DNA of 35,414 nt from Anaerobiospirillum succiniciproducens DSM 6400 (GCF_000482845.1 NZ_AXWV01000043.1:1-35414), one strand, 5' to 3'. Shown: positions 23,898 through 33,664, counted from the first letter of the stretch. Made by a program: numbers and translations. The notes: generated from the sequence alone by a model not told the origin.

Positions 23898-24125
23898 AAT
23901 CTAACAGAGCAGATAAGAACAAGGTTGTTCATAATGCTCAGCTTGAATCAGTAAGCTAACACTTAGCTTTAAAACATTTACTCAAGACATTCTTCTTTAA
24001 AAGAACGTTAACAGCGGAATATGTAAATGCTAGTTAAGTTACAAAAGTTTTACTGATTAAAATGCCTTGTTTATGGGGTTTGTAAATAAGTGCAAAAGAA
24101 AATTTAAAAAATTTTGTGATCAGTA

Positions 24126-24154
24126 CTTGAAAACAAAATGTACTGACCCCACTT
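24126..24154 (+). promoter_or_regulatory. Proximal sigma-32 promoter of dnaK
   Basis: CTTGAAA (24126-24132), 14-nt spacer, CCCCACTT (24147-24154). A perfect dyad TCAGTAC-N13-GTACTGA (24120-24146) overlaps its -35 and spacer and could be an operator. The leader to 24384 is gene-free; gagcctc/gaggctc (24199-24205 with 24240-24246) can pair in it. Confidence 0.8.
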
Positions 24155-24384
24155 GTAATAACAGATAAGAAAAGAATTTCAAGAACCAAATGCACTGTGA
24201 GCCTCGTCAGTTATGGCAACGACTTACAGCTTGCTAAAAGAGGCTCTGCATAAGATATGACCGTGACATCCACTGAAACGATGTACGGCAAGACCAGTGC
24301 TAGAGTTTTTAAGAGAGCAAAGAGATGTAAGACTTTCTGAAAGCTCCTTGGTTCTTTACAGCTTTGACAGCGGAGATAAATCAA

Positions 24385-26325
24385 ATGGGAAAGATTATTG
24401 GTATTGACTTAGGTACTACTAACTCTTGCGTTTCTGTTCTTGATGGCGACAAGGTTCGCGTTTTAGAGAACTCCGAGGGTCGTCGTACTACTCCTTCGAT
24501 CGTTGCTTATGCTGATGATGGCGAGATCTTAGTGGGTGATGCTGCTAAGCGTCAGGCCGTTACCAATCCAGAGAAGACCTTATTCGCTATTAAGCGTTTA
24601 ATCGGTCGTCGTTACGATGATGGTGAGGTTCAGCGCGACATCTCCATCATGCCTTTCAAGATTGTTAAGGCCGACAACGGTGATGCTTGGGTAAGCGTCA
24701 ACGACAAGAAGCTTGCTCCTCCTCAGATTTCTGCAGAAGTCTTAAAGAAGATGAAGAAGACTGCAGAGGACATCTTAGGTGAGCCAGTTACTGAGGCCGT
24801 TATTACCTGCCCTGCATACTTCAACGACTCACAGCGTCAGGCTACTAAGGATGCTGGCCGTATTGCAGGTTTAGAGGTTAAGCGTATCATCAACGAGCCT
24901 ACCGCAGCTGCTATTGCTTACGGTGAGGACAAGGCTAAGGGCGAGCAGAAGATTGCTGTTTACGACTTAGGTGGTGGTACTTTCGATATCTCCATTATTG
25001 ATATCGACGAGATCGACGGTGAGAAGACCTTCGAGGTATTAGCAACCAACGGTGATACTCACTTAGGTGGTGAAGACTTCGATAACCGCATCATCAACTA
25101 CCTCGTTGAAGAGTTCAAGAATCAGCAGAACGTAGATTTACGTAAAGATCAGTTAGCTCTGCAGCGTTTAAAGGAAGCTGCTGAAAAGGCTAAGTGCGAG
25201 CTGTCTTCTTCACAGCAGACCGATGTTAACCTGCCATACATCACCGCAGACGCATCTGGTCCTAAGCACATGAACATCAAGATCACTCGTGCTAAGTTAG
25301 AAGCTTTAGTTGAGGATCTGGTTAACAAGACCTTAGAGCCTGTTAAGATTGCTTTAAACGATGCTGGCTTAAGCGTTTCTGAGATCAGCGACGTTATCTT
25401 AGTTGGCGGTCAGACCCGTATGCCAATGGTTCAGAAGTTAGTTTCTGACTTCTTCGGCAAGGAGCCTCGTAAGGACGTAAACCCTGACGAAGCTGTTGCT
25501 ATGGGTGCTGCAATTCAGGGTGGCGTGCTCTCAGGTGCTAAGAACGACGTGCTCTTACTGGACGTTACCCCACTGTCCTTAGGTATCGAGACCTTAGGCG
25601 GCGTAATGACCACCATGATTCCTAAGAACACCACCATCCCAGCTAAGAAGTCACAGGTTTACTCAACTGCTGAGGACAATCAGTCAGCTGTAACCATTCA
25701 CGTTCTCCAGGGTGAGCGTAAGCGTGCCTCTGACAACAAGTCTTTAGGCCAGTTCAACTTAGAGGGTATCGAGCCTGCTCCACGTGGCATGCCACAGATT
25801 GAAGTAAGCTTCGACATCGATGCTGATGGTCTTATCCACGTATCTGCTAAGGATAAGAAGACTGGTAAAGAGCAGAAGATCACCATTCAGTCCTCTTCAG
25901 GTCTGTCTGAGGATGATATCGAGCGTATGGTACGCGAGGCAGAGCAGCACTCTGAGGAAGACAAGAAGTTTGAAGAGTTAGCTTCTGCACGTAACCGCGC
26001 TGACAACACCATCCACACTGTACGTAAGGAGTTAAACGACAAGAACGTACAGGGCGAGGACAAGGCTGAGGTTGAGCGTAACATCAACGCCCTTGAGCTT
26101 GCAGTTCGTGGCGATAACAAGGACGACATTGAGGCAGCTGAGAAGCGCGTCTTAGAGTCACTCCAGGCTATCTTAGCTCGTGCTCAGCAAGCTGCCGGTG
26201 CTCAGAGCGCTGGTGCTGGTGCATATCAGCAGGCTGATCAGGGTGCTCAGGCTAACCAGGGTTCATCACAGGATGACAATGTTGTAGACGCTGAGTTCGA
26301 AGAGGTTAAGGACGACAAGAAATAA
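24385..26325 (+). CDS. dnaK: Chaperone DnaK (Hsp70)
   Basis: A 646-residue Hsp70 that folds and protects proteins by ATP-driven substrate binding. The N-terminus [21 protein letters not shown] is the phosphate-1 loop of the ATPase domain. Further signatures are [60 protein letters not shown], the interdomain [16 protein letters not shown], and a Gly/Ala/Gln-rich tail ending [14 protein letters not shown], the EEVKD-type cochaperone motif. The ATG at 24385 with GGAG 9 nt upstream is the family start; an upstream TTG is not used. Two sigma-32 promoters precede it. dnaJ follows after two hairpins. Confidence 0.98.
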   Translation: MGKIIGIDLGTTNSCVSVLDGDKVRVLENSEGRRTTPSIVAYADDGEILVGDAAKRQAVTNPEKTLFAIKRLIGRRYDDGEVQRDISIMPFKIVKADNGDAWVSVNDKKLAPPQISAEVLKKMKKTAEDILGEPVTEAVITCPAYFNDSQRQATKDAGRIAGLEVKRIINEPTAAAIAYGEDKAKGEQKIAVYDLGGGTFDISIIDIDEIDGEKTFEVLATNGDTHLGGEDFDNRIINYLVEEFKNQQNVDLRKDQLALQRLKEAAEKAKCELSSSQQTDVNLPYITADASGPKHMNIKITRAKLEALVEDLVNKTLEPVKIALNDAGLSVSEISDVILVGGQTRMPMVQKLVSDFFGKEPRKDVNPDEAVAMGAAIQGGVLSGAKNDVLLLDVTPLSLGIETLGGVMTTMIPKNTTIPAKKSQVYSTAEDNQSAVTIHVLQGERKRASDNKSLGQFNLEGIEPAPRGMPQIEVSFDIDADGLIHVSAKDKKTGKEQKITIQSSSGLSEDDIERMVREAEQHSEEDKKFEELASARNRADNTIHTVRKELNDKNVQGEDKAEVERNINALELAVRGDNKDDIEAAEKRVLESLQAILARAQQAAGAQSAGAGAYQQADQGAQANQGSSQDDNVVDAEFEEVKDDKK

Positions 26326-26350
26326 TTGTCCCCTCTAAACAATCTAAGCG

Positions 26351-26379
26351 TATGGCTAGCTAGTAAGTAGCTAGTCATA
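26351..26379 (+). promoter_or_regulatory. Long hairpin after dnaK
   Basis: A 12-bp stem (26351-26362 with 26368-26379, one G-T) with a 5-nt loop gtaag and no T-run. It probably stabilises the dnaK mRNA end or marks a processing site between dnaK and dnaJ. Confidence 0.6.
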
Positions 26380-26393
26380 GCAAACAGCAAGAT

Positions 26394-26427
26394 GGCTCAA
26401 CCACCGCAAGGGGGTTGGGCCTGTTTA
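26394..26427 (+). terminator. Attenuator/weak terminator between dnaK and dnaJ
   Basis: A 9-bp GC-rich stem (ggctcaacc/ggttgggcc) is followed by tgttta. The short T-tract would allow some read-through into dnaJ. The remaining spacer to 26687 shows no sigma-32 promoter or gene; a single TTATTCACA (26563-26571) resembles a DnaA box. Confidence 0.55.
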
Positions 26428-26687
26428 GCTAGAAAAGATGGTAAGATACGCAACTTAATTTGAGCGACAAGCTTACTTATTTTTGACTAAAAGCTGTTTA
26501 GGTCTTGCTTTAGTGCTTTGCAGGCATTGTGTCTTGGCAACAGAGTGCTAAAGCATGACAAGTTATTCACACTTTAGTTTTTGCAATATGTAGTAGTGCA
26601 GTGATTGCAGTGCAGCGAAAAGGCTTTAAGCTACATGCCTAAAGCTACAACTAAAGAGCAACACATACTGATTCTTTCGAGATAAGC

Positions 26688-27920
26688 ATGGCAACAAAAC
26701 GTGATTATTATGAGGTGTTAGGCGTCAAGAAAGGCGCAACTGATGATGAGATTAAGCGCTCATTCAAACGCCTCGCAATGAAGTATCACCCAGACCGTAA
26801 TAAAGAAGCTGATGCGGGTGAGAAGTTCCGTGAGATCAATGAGGCATATCAAGTTCTTTCTGATCCAGCTAAGCGTCAGGCCTATGATGCAGGTGGCTTC
26901 TCTGCTGTAGACGGCTCTCGTGCTGATGATGGCGGCTTTGGTGGTTTCGGTGGATTTGGCGGTGCTGGTCCTGAGTTTGCTGACATCTTCTCGAGCATTT
27001 TCGGCGAGGGTGGTTTTGGCGGCATGGGCGGTCAGCGTCAACGTCGTCAATCTGGCCCTGTAAGATCTCGTGGTCGCGATTTACGTATCGTAGTTAACTT
27101 AACCTTAGAAGAGGCTGTTCAAGGTCTTACTAAAGAGATCAAGATTGAAACTCTTACTACTTGCCCAGACTGTAATGGTGAGGGTACTAAGGATCCTAAG
27201 AGCAGAAAGGCATGTCCATACTGCCACGGTTCTGGCGTAACAGTTTCACAGCAAGGCCCATTTGCTATTCAGCGTACCTGTGAGCACTGTAAGGGTGAGG
27301 GTTATGTAGTAACTGACCCATGTAAGCGCTGTCATGGTGAAGGCCGTATCAAGATGCCTCACACCGTCAAGATTAATATTCCTGGCGGCTTAGACACTGG
27401 TCAGCATGTAGTTGTATCAGGTGCTGGTGAGTCAGGTCAGCATGGCGGTCCAAACGGCGATCTGCTTGCTGTAATCCAGGTTGCAGAGCACAAGCTCTTC
27501 AAGCGTGACGGTGATAACCTCTACTGTGAAGTACCAATTAGCTTCACTACTGCAGCTTTAGGCGGCAAGGTAACTGTCCCAACCTTAGATGGAAAGCTTG
27601 CTATCACTGTTGAACCAGGCACTCAGACTGGTACTACCTTCAGACTTGCTGGTAAGGGTATTAAGGCAACTTACTCTAACCGTCCACGCGGTCACCTGTA
27701 CTGCACTGTTGTAGTTGAGACCCCAGTAAACCTCAACGATTACCAAAAGGATCTGCTGCATAAGTTAGAGCAGTCACTTGAAGGTGAATCAAAGGACAGT
27801 AAGGATAAAAAAGAGGGTAAGAGCTCTACAGAGTCAGGCCACAGACCAAAGAGTGAAGACTTCATGGATAACATGAAATCATTCTTTAAAAACTTAGGTG
27901 GCGGCAAGAACTCTAAGTAG
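26688..27920 (+). CDS. dnaJ: Chaperone DnaJ (type I Hsp40)
   Basis: A 410-residue cochaperone that delivers substrates to DnaK and stimulates its ATPase. The J domain has HPDRN with H34-P35-D36. A Gly/Phe-rich linker follows (about 80-120). Four zinc-binding CxxCxGxG repeats are complete: [32 protein letters not shown]. The C-terminal substrate domains follow, then a charged Lys/Ser/Asp extension ([14 protein letters not shown]) before a short hydrophobic end. It is about 30 residues longer than E. coli DnaJ (376), mainly in this tail. The ATG at 26688 opens the family N-terminus but has only a weak GAGA site. Confidence 0.97.
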   Translation: MATKRDYYEVLGVKKGATDDEIKRSFKRLAMKYHPDRNKEADAGEKFREINEAYQVLSDPAKRQAYDAGGFSAVDGSRADDGGFGGFGGFGGAGPEFADIFSSIFGEGGFGGMGGQRQRRQSGPVRSRGRDLRIVVNLTLEEAVQGLTKEIKIETLTTCPDCNGEGTKDPKSRKACPYCHGSGVTVSQQGPFAIQRTCEHCKGEGYVVTDPCKRCHGEGRIKMPHTVKINIPGGLDTGQHVVVSGAGESGQHGGPNGDLLAVIQVAEHKLFKRDGDNLYCEVPISFTTAALGGKVTVPTLDGKLAITVEPGTQTGTTFRLAGKGIKATYSNRPRGHLYCTVVVETPVNLNDYQKDLLHKLEQSLEGESKDSKDKKEGKSSTESGHRPKSEDFMDNMKSFFKNLGGGKNSK

Positions 27921-28022
27921 AGTCATATAAGACTCAACTATATAGCCTAAGGCTATATACAGACTCCATAGCGTGCTCTGACTAATGAGCATTTAGTTAG
28001 GGCATGCAACTGTCAAACATTA

Positions 28023-28056
28023 AAGCTTCACGGCAGCAATGCCATGAGGCTTTTTT
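28023..28056 (+). terminator. Terminator of dnaJ
   Basis: A 13-bp stem (one mismatch, one G-T) with loop gcaa is followed by six T. It lies about 100 bp after the stop. Confidence 0.9.
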
Positions 28057-28221
28057 CATACATACTTGCATCAAAGCAATAGCACCAACAAACTCAAAGT
28101 ACACATCAGAGCAACCATTAAGCACGACCTAAAAAGGCCATGTAACAGTTGTTTTGCAATTCTGCTGTGCACTTAGTTAAGCTACTTTTTGGACTAAACA
28201 ACAAAGCGAGCGAGCGCGTGC

Positions 28222-28227
28222 TATAAT
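28222..28227 (+). promoter_or_regulatory. Consensus -10 box ahead of greA
   Basis: TATAAT at 28222-28227 follows a G+C-rich segment (gcgagcgagcgcgtgc). The -35 is poor: caacaa at 17-bp spacing, with TTGGAC (28189-28194) too far at 27 bp. A terminator lies 80 bp downstream. Confidence 0.55.
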
Positions 28228-28233
28228 TGCTAA

Positions 28234-28346
28234 ACTCTTTTAGCCGTAGCAGCACACACTGTAGTGGTGGTTTTAGCTACTGCTTTATTACAGAATTCAT
28301 ATGCAAGACGTCTGGTGCATAGCGCTCTAGACGTTTTTTGTTTTTT
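28234..28346 (+). ncRNA. Candidate greA leader RNA (GraL-like)
   Basis: From about 7 nt after the TATAAT box to the T-tract at 28333-28346 this would give an RNA of about 105 nt. It ends in the stem acgtct/agacgt (extended by g-t and g-c) with a 13-nt loop and ttttttgtttttt. gtagc near 28246 can pair with gctac near 28276 to fold the 5' half. No ORF of note is inside. E. coli greA likewise has a terminated leader RNA, GraL; sequence similarity is not claimed, only position and layout. greA starts 228 bp further on. Confidence 0.5.
28308..28346 (+). terminator. Intrinsic terminator in the greA upstream region
   Basis: The stem 28308-28315 with 28327-28334 is followed by a 14-nt T-rich tract (one G). 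It would end transcripts from the TATAAT at 28222 before greA. Confidence 0.8.
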
Positions 28347-28573
28347 ACAAAATCACTTTCGTCTCGAACTGTCCTCAAGTTCTGAGTTTCACGGCCTCAT
28401 TGTAAATGACTTAGCTACGATCTAGCTATCGAGCTTTTAGGCAGTGATCCGCTTTTAGGATAAGCAGCGTTAGTGATCTTTGATCTCCAACTCTTTGCAT
28501 ATCAGCGATCTAGTGCATTACTTAATGACTAGCTTAAACATGCATACTTGGAGATTGAACTTTTGAGGAAATT

Positions 28574-29059
28574 ATGGAACAGACTCCGATGACTGCTCGC
28601 GGTGAGCAACTTTTACGTGATGAATTAGAGCGCCTGAAGACTCAGGAGCGTCCACGCATTACCGCAGCCATTGCAGAGGCTCGTAGCCACGGCGATCTGA
28701 GCGAAAACGCTGAGTACGATGCAGCTAAAGAAGAGCAAGGCTTATGCGAAGCCCGTATCAAGGACATTGAAGCTAAGCTTGCTTCAGCTAACATCATCGA
28801 TGTGACTAAGCTTGCTCATAATGGCCCATTAAAGGTTGTGTTTGGCTCAACCGTAACTGTGCTTGATGTTGATACTGAAGAAGAAATCACCTACAAGATC
28901 GTAGGCGAGGACGAGGCATCTATCGAGAACAACCTCATGTCCTACAAGACTCCTATCGCTAAGGGCTTACTTGGCAAGGTAGAAGAGGACGAGGTTGCTA
29001 TTAAGATCCCTAAGGGCACCGTTACTTACGAGATCTTAAAGGTTGAATATATTGCCTAA
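28574..29059 (+). CDS. greA: Transcription elongation factor GreA
   Basis: A 161-residue factor that enters the RNA polymerase secondary channel and stimulates cleavage of backtracked RNA. It is full length (E. coli 158). The N-terminal coiled coil carries the tip [21 protein letters not shown] with the catalytic acidic residues (D and E of GDLSENAEY). The C-terminal globular domain is typical ([30 protein letters not shown]). The ATG at 28574 has GAGGA 4-5 nt upstream; the inner ATG (residue 6) is less well supplied. It is followed by yhbY in opposite orientation, as in many gammaproteobacteria. Confidence 0.97.
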   Translation: MEQTPMTARGEQLLRDELERLKTQERPRITAAIAEARSHGDLSENAEYDAAKEEQGLCEARIKDIEAKLASANIIDVTKLAHNGPLKVVFGSTVTVLDVDTEEEITYKIVGEDEASIENNLMSYKTPIAKGLLGKVEEDEVAIKIPKGTVTYEILKVEYIA

Positions 29060-29120
29060 GTGGCCATCATCAATCTAAGCGCAAGCCTAACAAAATACTG
29101 CTAGGCAAGCGCCTCATCCT

Positions 29121-29165
29121 AGGCCGTTGTAGCGTACAAAGCGCTACAGCGGCCTTTGTTATTTT
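29121..29165 (+). terminator. Terminator of greA
   Basis: A 14-bp stem (29121-29134 with 29142-29155, one wobble) is followed by ttgttatttt. Confidence 0.93.
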
Positions 29166-29174
29166 GGCCACTAC

Positions 29175-29247
29175 AAAACAAAGCCAAACAAAGCCAAACA
29201 CAGTAAAGCCAAATAAAGCAAAGCAAAGCAAAGCCAAACCAAACAAA
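29175..29247 (+). repeat. AAAGC/AAAGCCAAAC short-tandem low-complexity tract
   Basis: Consecutive aaagcc-aaac and aaagc units fill about 70 bp between the greA terminator and the yhbY terminator. It is purine/C-rich and non-coding, and looks like slippage-generated microsatellite DNA. Confidence 0.75.
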
Positions 29248-29381
29248 TCTAGCCACGCACTGTCACCAAAAGGGTGAAGCTGCGTAAGGCCTTGTGAAGA
29301 AAAAGAAAAAGATCGCGATCTGTAAAAAGATCATGAGGTGAGCTTGTGATCGAGAGGATTGCTAGGATTTTGCAGGTCTAA

Positions 29382-29425
29382 GAAAAAGCAAAGCCCGAAC
29401 AGCTTAGCTGTATCGGGCTTTTTGA
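29382..29425 (-). terminator. Bidirectional terminator between greA and yhbY
   Basis: The stem aaagcccga/tcgggcttt plus the inner stem acagc/gctgt has T-tracts on both sides (plus strand ttttt, minus strand TGCTTTTTCTT). It is 25 bp beyond the yhbY stop and chiefly serves yhbY. Confidence 0.88.
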
Positions 29426-29445
29426 AGCTTTAATTGCCTGTATGC

Positions 29446-29733
29446 TTAGCGAGGCAGAATGAAGCGGCTTTCTTTGTTCTGACGGAACAGAATAGCAACG
29501 CGGCCAACTACATTAACAAGTTCTGCCTGAACAGCATCAGCAGCTTGCTGAGCCTGTTCTTTGCGGCCTTCACCGGCATTGAGCTTGACCTTAATCAACT
29601 CGTGATGCTCGATTGAGCTGTCAATCTCTTTGATGACATTCTCAGAAAGTCCATCAGAACCGAGCATAACAACTGGATTTAAAGCATGAGCCTGTGCCTT
29701 TAAGAACTGGCGCTGCTTTGTGTTTAATGCCAT
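29446..29733 (-). CDS. yhbY: Ribosome-associated RNA-binding protein YhbY (CRM domain)
   Basis: A 95-residue CRM-domain protein associated with pre-50S ribosomal particles. The sequence closely follows E. coli YhbY: MALNTKQRQFLKAQAHALNP, VVMLGSDGLSENVIKEI (GxxG-type loop), HHELIKVKL, VGRVAILFRQNKESRFILPR. I chose the ATG at 29733, where family homology begins; a longer frame from 29763 would add 10 residues without a ribosome-binding site. It is divergent from rlmE, as in E. coli. Confidence 0.95.
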   Translation of the reverse strand: MALNTKQRQFLKAQAHALNPVVMLGSDGLSENVIKEIDSSIEHHELIKVKLNAGEGRKEQAQQAADAVQAELVNVVGRVAILFRQNKESRFILPR

Positions 29734-30290
29734 ATGTGTATTATTCCTAGTGATCTCAGACATTAGGTCTGATCGATTAGCCAGACAAAAGGTCTGACCG
29801 GCTCACATTCTATCAGATCCGCTACACATTAAAAGATCTTTCTTAGCAAAAGCCTTGTGTATGCCATCTACAAACAGCTAAACAGAGTCTATATCCTAAA
29901 GCTAGGTTATGACAGGTTATTGTGAATGCGTAGCATCTAATTTAAGTGCCTAGTGCTTGATAAATTCTCTTGTCTTAGCGCTTGGGCAATAAGGGTTATG
30001 ATTTATGCATTTTAAGCATGCATAGATGCATATTTGAGAGTCTAAGATAGTGCGAGTAATTGCTTGTGAGCAATCGCTAAAAGTGAGACAAATTCGATTG
30101 CTATGAGCTTACTCATATTTTTTGCTTTTGTTTCTCGCTTTTTCACCGCTATCTGGGATCCTATGGTACAAAGTCATGTGCATACTTAAAGCGAATAAAG
30201 CGATTATCTTAGCTATTAGTCAATAGCCAAGATGCTTAAGATTATCCCGAGTTATAGCCCTTTTCGTGAAAAAACAGCGGCTTGCTAATG
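29734..30290. other. Divergent yhbY-rlmE intergenic region
   Basis: About 600 bp without a gene. It contains a small dyad attgct-N4-agcaat (near 30058-30073) and AT-rich promoter-like DNA, but no recognised operator. Promoters for both divergent genes must lie here. Confidence 0.4.
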
Positions 30291-30296
30291 TATAAT
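30291..30296 (+). promoter_or_regulatory. -10 box of the rlmE promoter
   Basis: A perfect TATAAT 63 bp before the rlmE ATG. No good -35 is seen at 17 bp (gaaaaa), and no sigma-32 signature was found, unlike the E. coli rlmE-ftsH operon. Confidence 0.5.
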
Positions 30297-30358
30297 CGTA
30301 TTCTTGCACACATACTATGAGCTATGTGTAGTTAGTTAATTGTCTTGGGAAATCAGAT

Positions 30359-31030
30359 ATGCCTGTACGTAAAAGAAGCGCAAGTTCCACCAGATGGCTT
30401 AAGGAGCACTTTGACGATCCTTTCGTTAAAGAGGCCCATAAGCGCGGACTGCGTTCACGTGCGACTTTCAAGCTTGAAGAGCTGCAAAAGAAAGATCGTC
30501 TGATCCGCCCTGGAAACATCGTTGTAGATCTCGGTGCCGCTCCAGGTGGTTGGTCTGAGTATGCAATTAAGTGTGTCGGTGAAAGTGGCCGTATTGTCGC
30601 ATGTGACATTCTGCCAATGCGTCCGATCCGCAACGTAGATTTTTTACAAGGTGACTTCAGAGAAGACGCTGTATTTACCAAGCTCTACGGCATGATTGGC
30701 GGTGGTGCTGATGTGGTTTTATCTGACATGGCTCCAAACATGTCAGGCAACAAGGCCATCGATCAACCACGTGCCATGCTGTTAACCGAGCTTGCTTTAG
30801 ACATGGCTCGCCGCGTTTTAAAAGAGGGCGGTAGCTTTGTAGTGAAAGTATTCACAGGCTCAGGCTCTCAAGAGTTCTTAGCCGAGCTGAAAAAAGACTT
30901 CACTAGCGTGCGTGTACGTAAGCCAGAGGCTTCACGTGATCGTTCAAGTGAGGTTTACATGGTTGCAACTGGCTTTAAGGGCCATGAGCTTTCAGGTGTA
31001 GCACCTGAAATGGATAGCACCAACTCATAG
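30359..31030 (+). CDS. rlmE: 23S rRNA 2'-O-ribose methyltransferase RlmE (RrmJ/FtsJ)
   Basis: A 223-residue SAM-dependent enzyme that methylates U2552 of 23S rRNA late in 50S assembly. The catalytic tetrad is intact: K38 (RATFKLEEL), D123 ([10 protein letters not shown]), K163 (FVVKVF), E198 (RSSEVYMVA), matching E. coli K38-D124-K164-E199. The SAM site is [15 protein letters not shown] (55-69). The C-terminus is about 14 residues longer than in E. coli. A GGGA site lies 8-9 nt before the ATG. ftsH follows 326 bp downstream on the same strand. Confidence 0.97.
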   Translation: MPVRKRSASSTRWLKEHFDDPFVKEAHKRGLRSRATFKLEELQKKDRLIRPGNIVVDLGAAPGGWSEYAIKCVGESGRIVACDILPMRPIRNVDFLQGDFREDAVFTKLYGMIGGGADVVLSDMAPNMSGNKAIDQPRAMLLTELALDMARRVLKEGGSFVVKVFTGSGSQEFLAELKKDFTSVRVRKPEASRDRSSEVYMVATGFKGHELSGVAPEMDSTNS

Positions 31031-31356
31031 GCAGTGCTAAGTTTAAGCAAAGCCTTGGTGAATATAATCAAACTCTTAAACTAGATAAGCTCTGTCATAG
31101 TTAAGACAAAGTTATAATTAGCCTCTCAAGAGGCCTAGTACAGATTTTTCGATCGTCTGTGGGCATAAAGATTCACACGAAATAAGCTTGTGATGAAGTG
31201 TGCGCATGATGATTATCAGGTGGGAAACCGCCAAACAAGACTTTAAAAGCCTAGCTTTAGTGAGCTTGCGTTTTTAGTCTTGATGCCGATTTATTGTATG
31301 TTTCCAGACATTGCAGCAGGTGCTGTAGTTTCTTTCGGGAACTTAATGAGGAAGTA
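31031..31356 (+). promoter_or_regulatory. rlmE-ftsH spacer with a possible ftsH promoter
   Basis: A TATAAT (31113-31118) is followed directly by a small hairpin (gcctc-tcaa-gaggc). A second small hairpin ggtgg-gaaa-ccgcc lies near 31220-31233 in the ftsH leader. No terminator separates rlmE from ftsH, so ftsH may be read both from its own promoter and from rlmE. Confidence 0.4.
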
Positions 31357-33507
31357 ATGGCAAAGAACTTAATCCTGTGGCTTGTGATTGCGATAATTCT
31401 GATGTCGCTGTTCGAGTCATTCAACAGCTCAGATAACAATGGTCGTACCATTGATTACACTAGCTTTATTTCGTCTGTACAGAACGACCAAGTTCAGGAA
31501 GTTGTGTTTGACGGATCTGTAATCAACGGCTTAAAGCGTAACGGTGAGCAGTTCACTACCGTAATGCCTATTCATGACAGTGCTATCTTGGATTCTCTGT
31601 TAAGCCATAACGTACGTACTTCAGGTACACGTCCTGAGGAGCCAGGTTTACTGACCTCAATTCTGGTTTCTTGGATGCCAATGTTGCTCTTAATCGGTGT
31701 GTGGATCTTCTTCATGCGCCAGATGCAAGGTGGCTCAAAGGGCAATCCGCTGTCATTTGGTAAGAGCAAGGCTAAGCTCTTAAGTGAAAGCCAGGTTAAG
31801 ACCACTTTTGGTGACGTTGCTGGTTGCGACGAGGCCAAGGAAGATGTTGTCGAGTTAGTCGACTTCTTACGTGACCCATCTAAGTATCAGAAGTTAGGTG
31901 GCCGTATTCCTCGTGGTGTTCTGATGGTTGGCCCTCCAGGTACTGGTAAGACCTTACTTGCCCGTGCTATTGCTGGTGAGGCAAAAGTACCATTCTTCTC
32001 TATTTCTGGTTCTGACTTCGTAGAAATGTTCGTTGGTGTGGGTGCATCCCGTGTCCGTGACATGTTCGCACAGGCCAAGAAGAATGCTCCTTGTATCGTA
32101 TTCATCGACGAAATTGACGCTGTAGGTCGTAAAAGAGGTGTTGGTTTAGGCGGTGGTCACGATGAGCGTGAGCAGACCTTAAACCAGTTACTCGTTGAAA
32201 TGGACGGCTTTGAAGGCTTCGAGGCTGTAATCGTAATTGCAGCAACCAACCGTCCTGATGTATTAGATCCAGCGTTATTACGTCCAGGCCGTTTTGACCG
32301 TCAAGTAACTGTTGGTCTGCCTGATGTTCGTGGCCGTGAGCAGATCTTAAAGGTACACATGAAGAAGGTACCTTTAAACTCTGACGTTGATGCTGCTTTA
32401 CTTGCTCGTGGTACTCCAGGCTTCTCTGGTGCTGAGCTTGCTAACTTAGTTAACGAAGCAGCTTTATCTGCAGCTCGTGCAAATCTGCGTACTGTTGGTA
32501 TGCGTGAGTTTGAGCAGGCTAAGGATAAGCTCTTAATGGGTGCTGAGCGTCGTAGCTTAATCATGAATGATCATGAAAAGGCTAACACTGCATACCACGA
32601 GGCAGGCCATGCTATCGTTGGTCGCTTAGTTCCAGATCATGACCCAGTTTATAAGGTATCCATTATTCCTCGTGGTCGTGCTTTAGGTGTTACTTCATAC
32701 TTGCCTGAGCAAGATCGCTATAGCCAGTCTAAGCAGTATCTGTTATCTAGAATTTCAGCACTGTTTGCTGGTCGTTTAGCAGAGGAAATCGCTTTTGGCG
32801 AGGATGCCGTAACTACTGGTGCATCTAATGATATTGAGAGAGCAACTGATATTGCTCGTCGCATGGTGACCCGTTGGGGCTTCTCTAAGAGATTGCCACC
32901 AATGCAGTTTGACCAAGACCAAGATCAGTCTCAGTACTTAGGTGGTGGTCATGTTTCCACTATGCCAGTATCTGACAAGACTACTCTCATCATTGATGAG
33001 GAAGTTACTGCAATCATCAACTTCTGCTATGACAGAGCTAAGACCATGCTTACCGAGAATCGCGATATTCTCGAGGCTATGAAGGATGCTCTGCTCAAGT
33101 ATGAGACCATTGATGCAGCTCAAATTGATGACTTAATGAATCGTCGTCCATGCCGTGCTCCATCTGAGACTGGCGTATATGACAAGAAGTCATCTGACTC
33201 TAATGGCTCTAACGGCGATGCTAAGAACGAAAAGAGCGCATCAACTGAAGAGTCAAAGTCTGAGTCAAGCTCAGATTCTAAGAGTGATTCAACTGAGTCT
33301 TCTTCTGAGCAGCCTAAGCAAGATAATGCTGCATCAGCTCAAAGCACTGACTCAAATAAGAGTGAATCTGCAGATAATAGCGAGAAGCAAGCTGAGAGCA
33401 GCACCGAGTCAAAGGCTGAAGAGGCAGCTCCTATGAGTGAAGAAAAGGCCGGCACTTGGCCATTCAACACTCCTAGCGGTAAGAATGCTGACGACGATAA
33501 GAAGTAA
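31357..33507 (+). CDS. ftsH: ATP-dependent membrane zinc metalloprotease FtsH
   Basis: A 716-residue inner-membrane AAA protease that degrades RpoH, LpxC and damaged membrane proteins in E. coli. Order: membrane segment 1 (about 5-20), periplasmic domain, membrane segment 2 ([17 protein letters not shown]), AAA domain with Walker A GPPGTGKT (192-199), Walker [12 protein letters not shown], arginine fingers RPGRFDR, and the zinc site HEAGH (414-418, same numbers as in E. coli). The last about 105 residues (612-716) form a Ser/Glu/Asp/Lys-rich tail, much longer than the E. coli tail (644 aa total). I chose the ATG at 31357 with GAGGA upstream; a longer frame from 31294 is not credible. Confidence 0.97.
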   Translation: MAKNLILWLVIAIILMSLFESFNSSDNNGRTIDYTSFISSVQNDQVQEVVFDGSVINGLKRNGEQFTTVMPIHDSAILDSLLSHNVRTSGTRPEEPGLLTSILVSWMPMLLLIGVWIFFMRQMQGGSKGNPLSFGKSKAKLLSESQVKTTFGDVAGCDEAKEDVVELVDFLRDPSKYQKLGGRIPRGVLMVGPPGTGKTLLARAIAGEAKVPFFSISGSDFVEMFVGVGASRVRDMFAQAKKNAPCIVFIDEIDAVGRKRGVGLGGGHDEREQTLNQLLVEMDGFEGFEAVIVIAATNRPDVLDPALLRPGRFDRQVTVGLPDVRGREQILKVHMKKVPLNSDVDAALLARGTPGFSGAELANLVNEAALSAARANLRTVGMREFEQAKDKLLMGAERRSLIMNDHEKANTAYHEAGHAIVGRLVPDHDPVYKVSIIPRGRALGVTSYLPEQDRYSQSKQYLLSRISALFAGRLAEEIAFGEDAVTTGASNDIERATDIARRMVTRWGFSKRLPPMQFDQDQDQSQYLGGGHVSTMPVSDKTTLIIDEEVTAIINFCYDRAKTMLTENRDILEAMKDALLKYETIDAAQIDDLMNRRPCRAPSETGVYDKKSSDSNGSNGDAKNEKSASTEESKSESSSDSKSDSTESSSEQPKQDNAASAQSTDSNKSESADNSEKQAESSTESKAEEAAPMSEEKAGTWPFNTPSGKNADDDKK

Positions 33508-33527
33508 TCTAGACTCGTCAATAAATT

Positions 33528-33568
33528 AAAAAAAGCCCCGATCTGTTAACAGATGCGGGGCTTTTTTT
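33528..33568 (+). terminator. Strong terminator of ftsH
   Basis: The stem aagccccg/cggggctt continues inward with atctg/cagat around ttaa and is flanked by A and T runs, so it works in both directions. Confidence 0.96.
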
Positions 33569-33664
33569 ATCCTTAAGCTCGATATCCAATTTAACGATTA
33601 AGCCGCATTATGGTTTTATTAAGCACTGTAGTTGCTTTAAAGACATTTGAGTTTACGTCCAATT

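Noticed and set aside
24155..24384. RNA thermometer in the dnaK leader
   Set aside because: Only a 7-bp long-range pairing was found and nothing clearly covers the ribosome-binding site; the sigma-32 promoters already explain heat control.
26563..26571. TTATTCACA as a regulatory DnaA box before dnaJ
   Set aside because: A single match to the degenerate 9-mer is expected by chance in a window of this size; kept only as a remark in the dnaK-dnaJ spacer entry.
30291..30358. Sigma-32 promoter for rlmE-ftsH as in E. coli
   Set aside because: No CTTGAA plus CCCCAT pair was found between 29734 and 30358 or between rlmE and ftsH.
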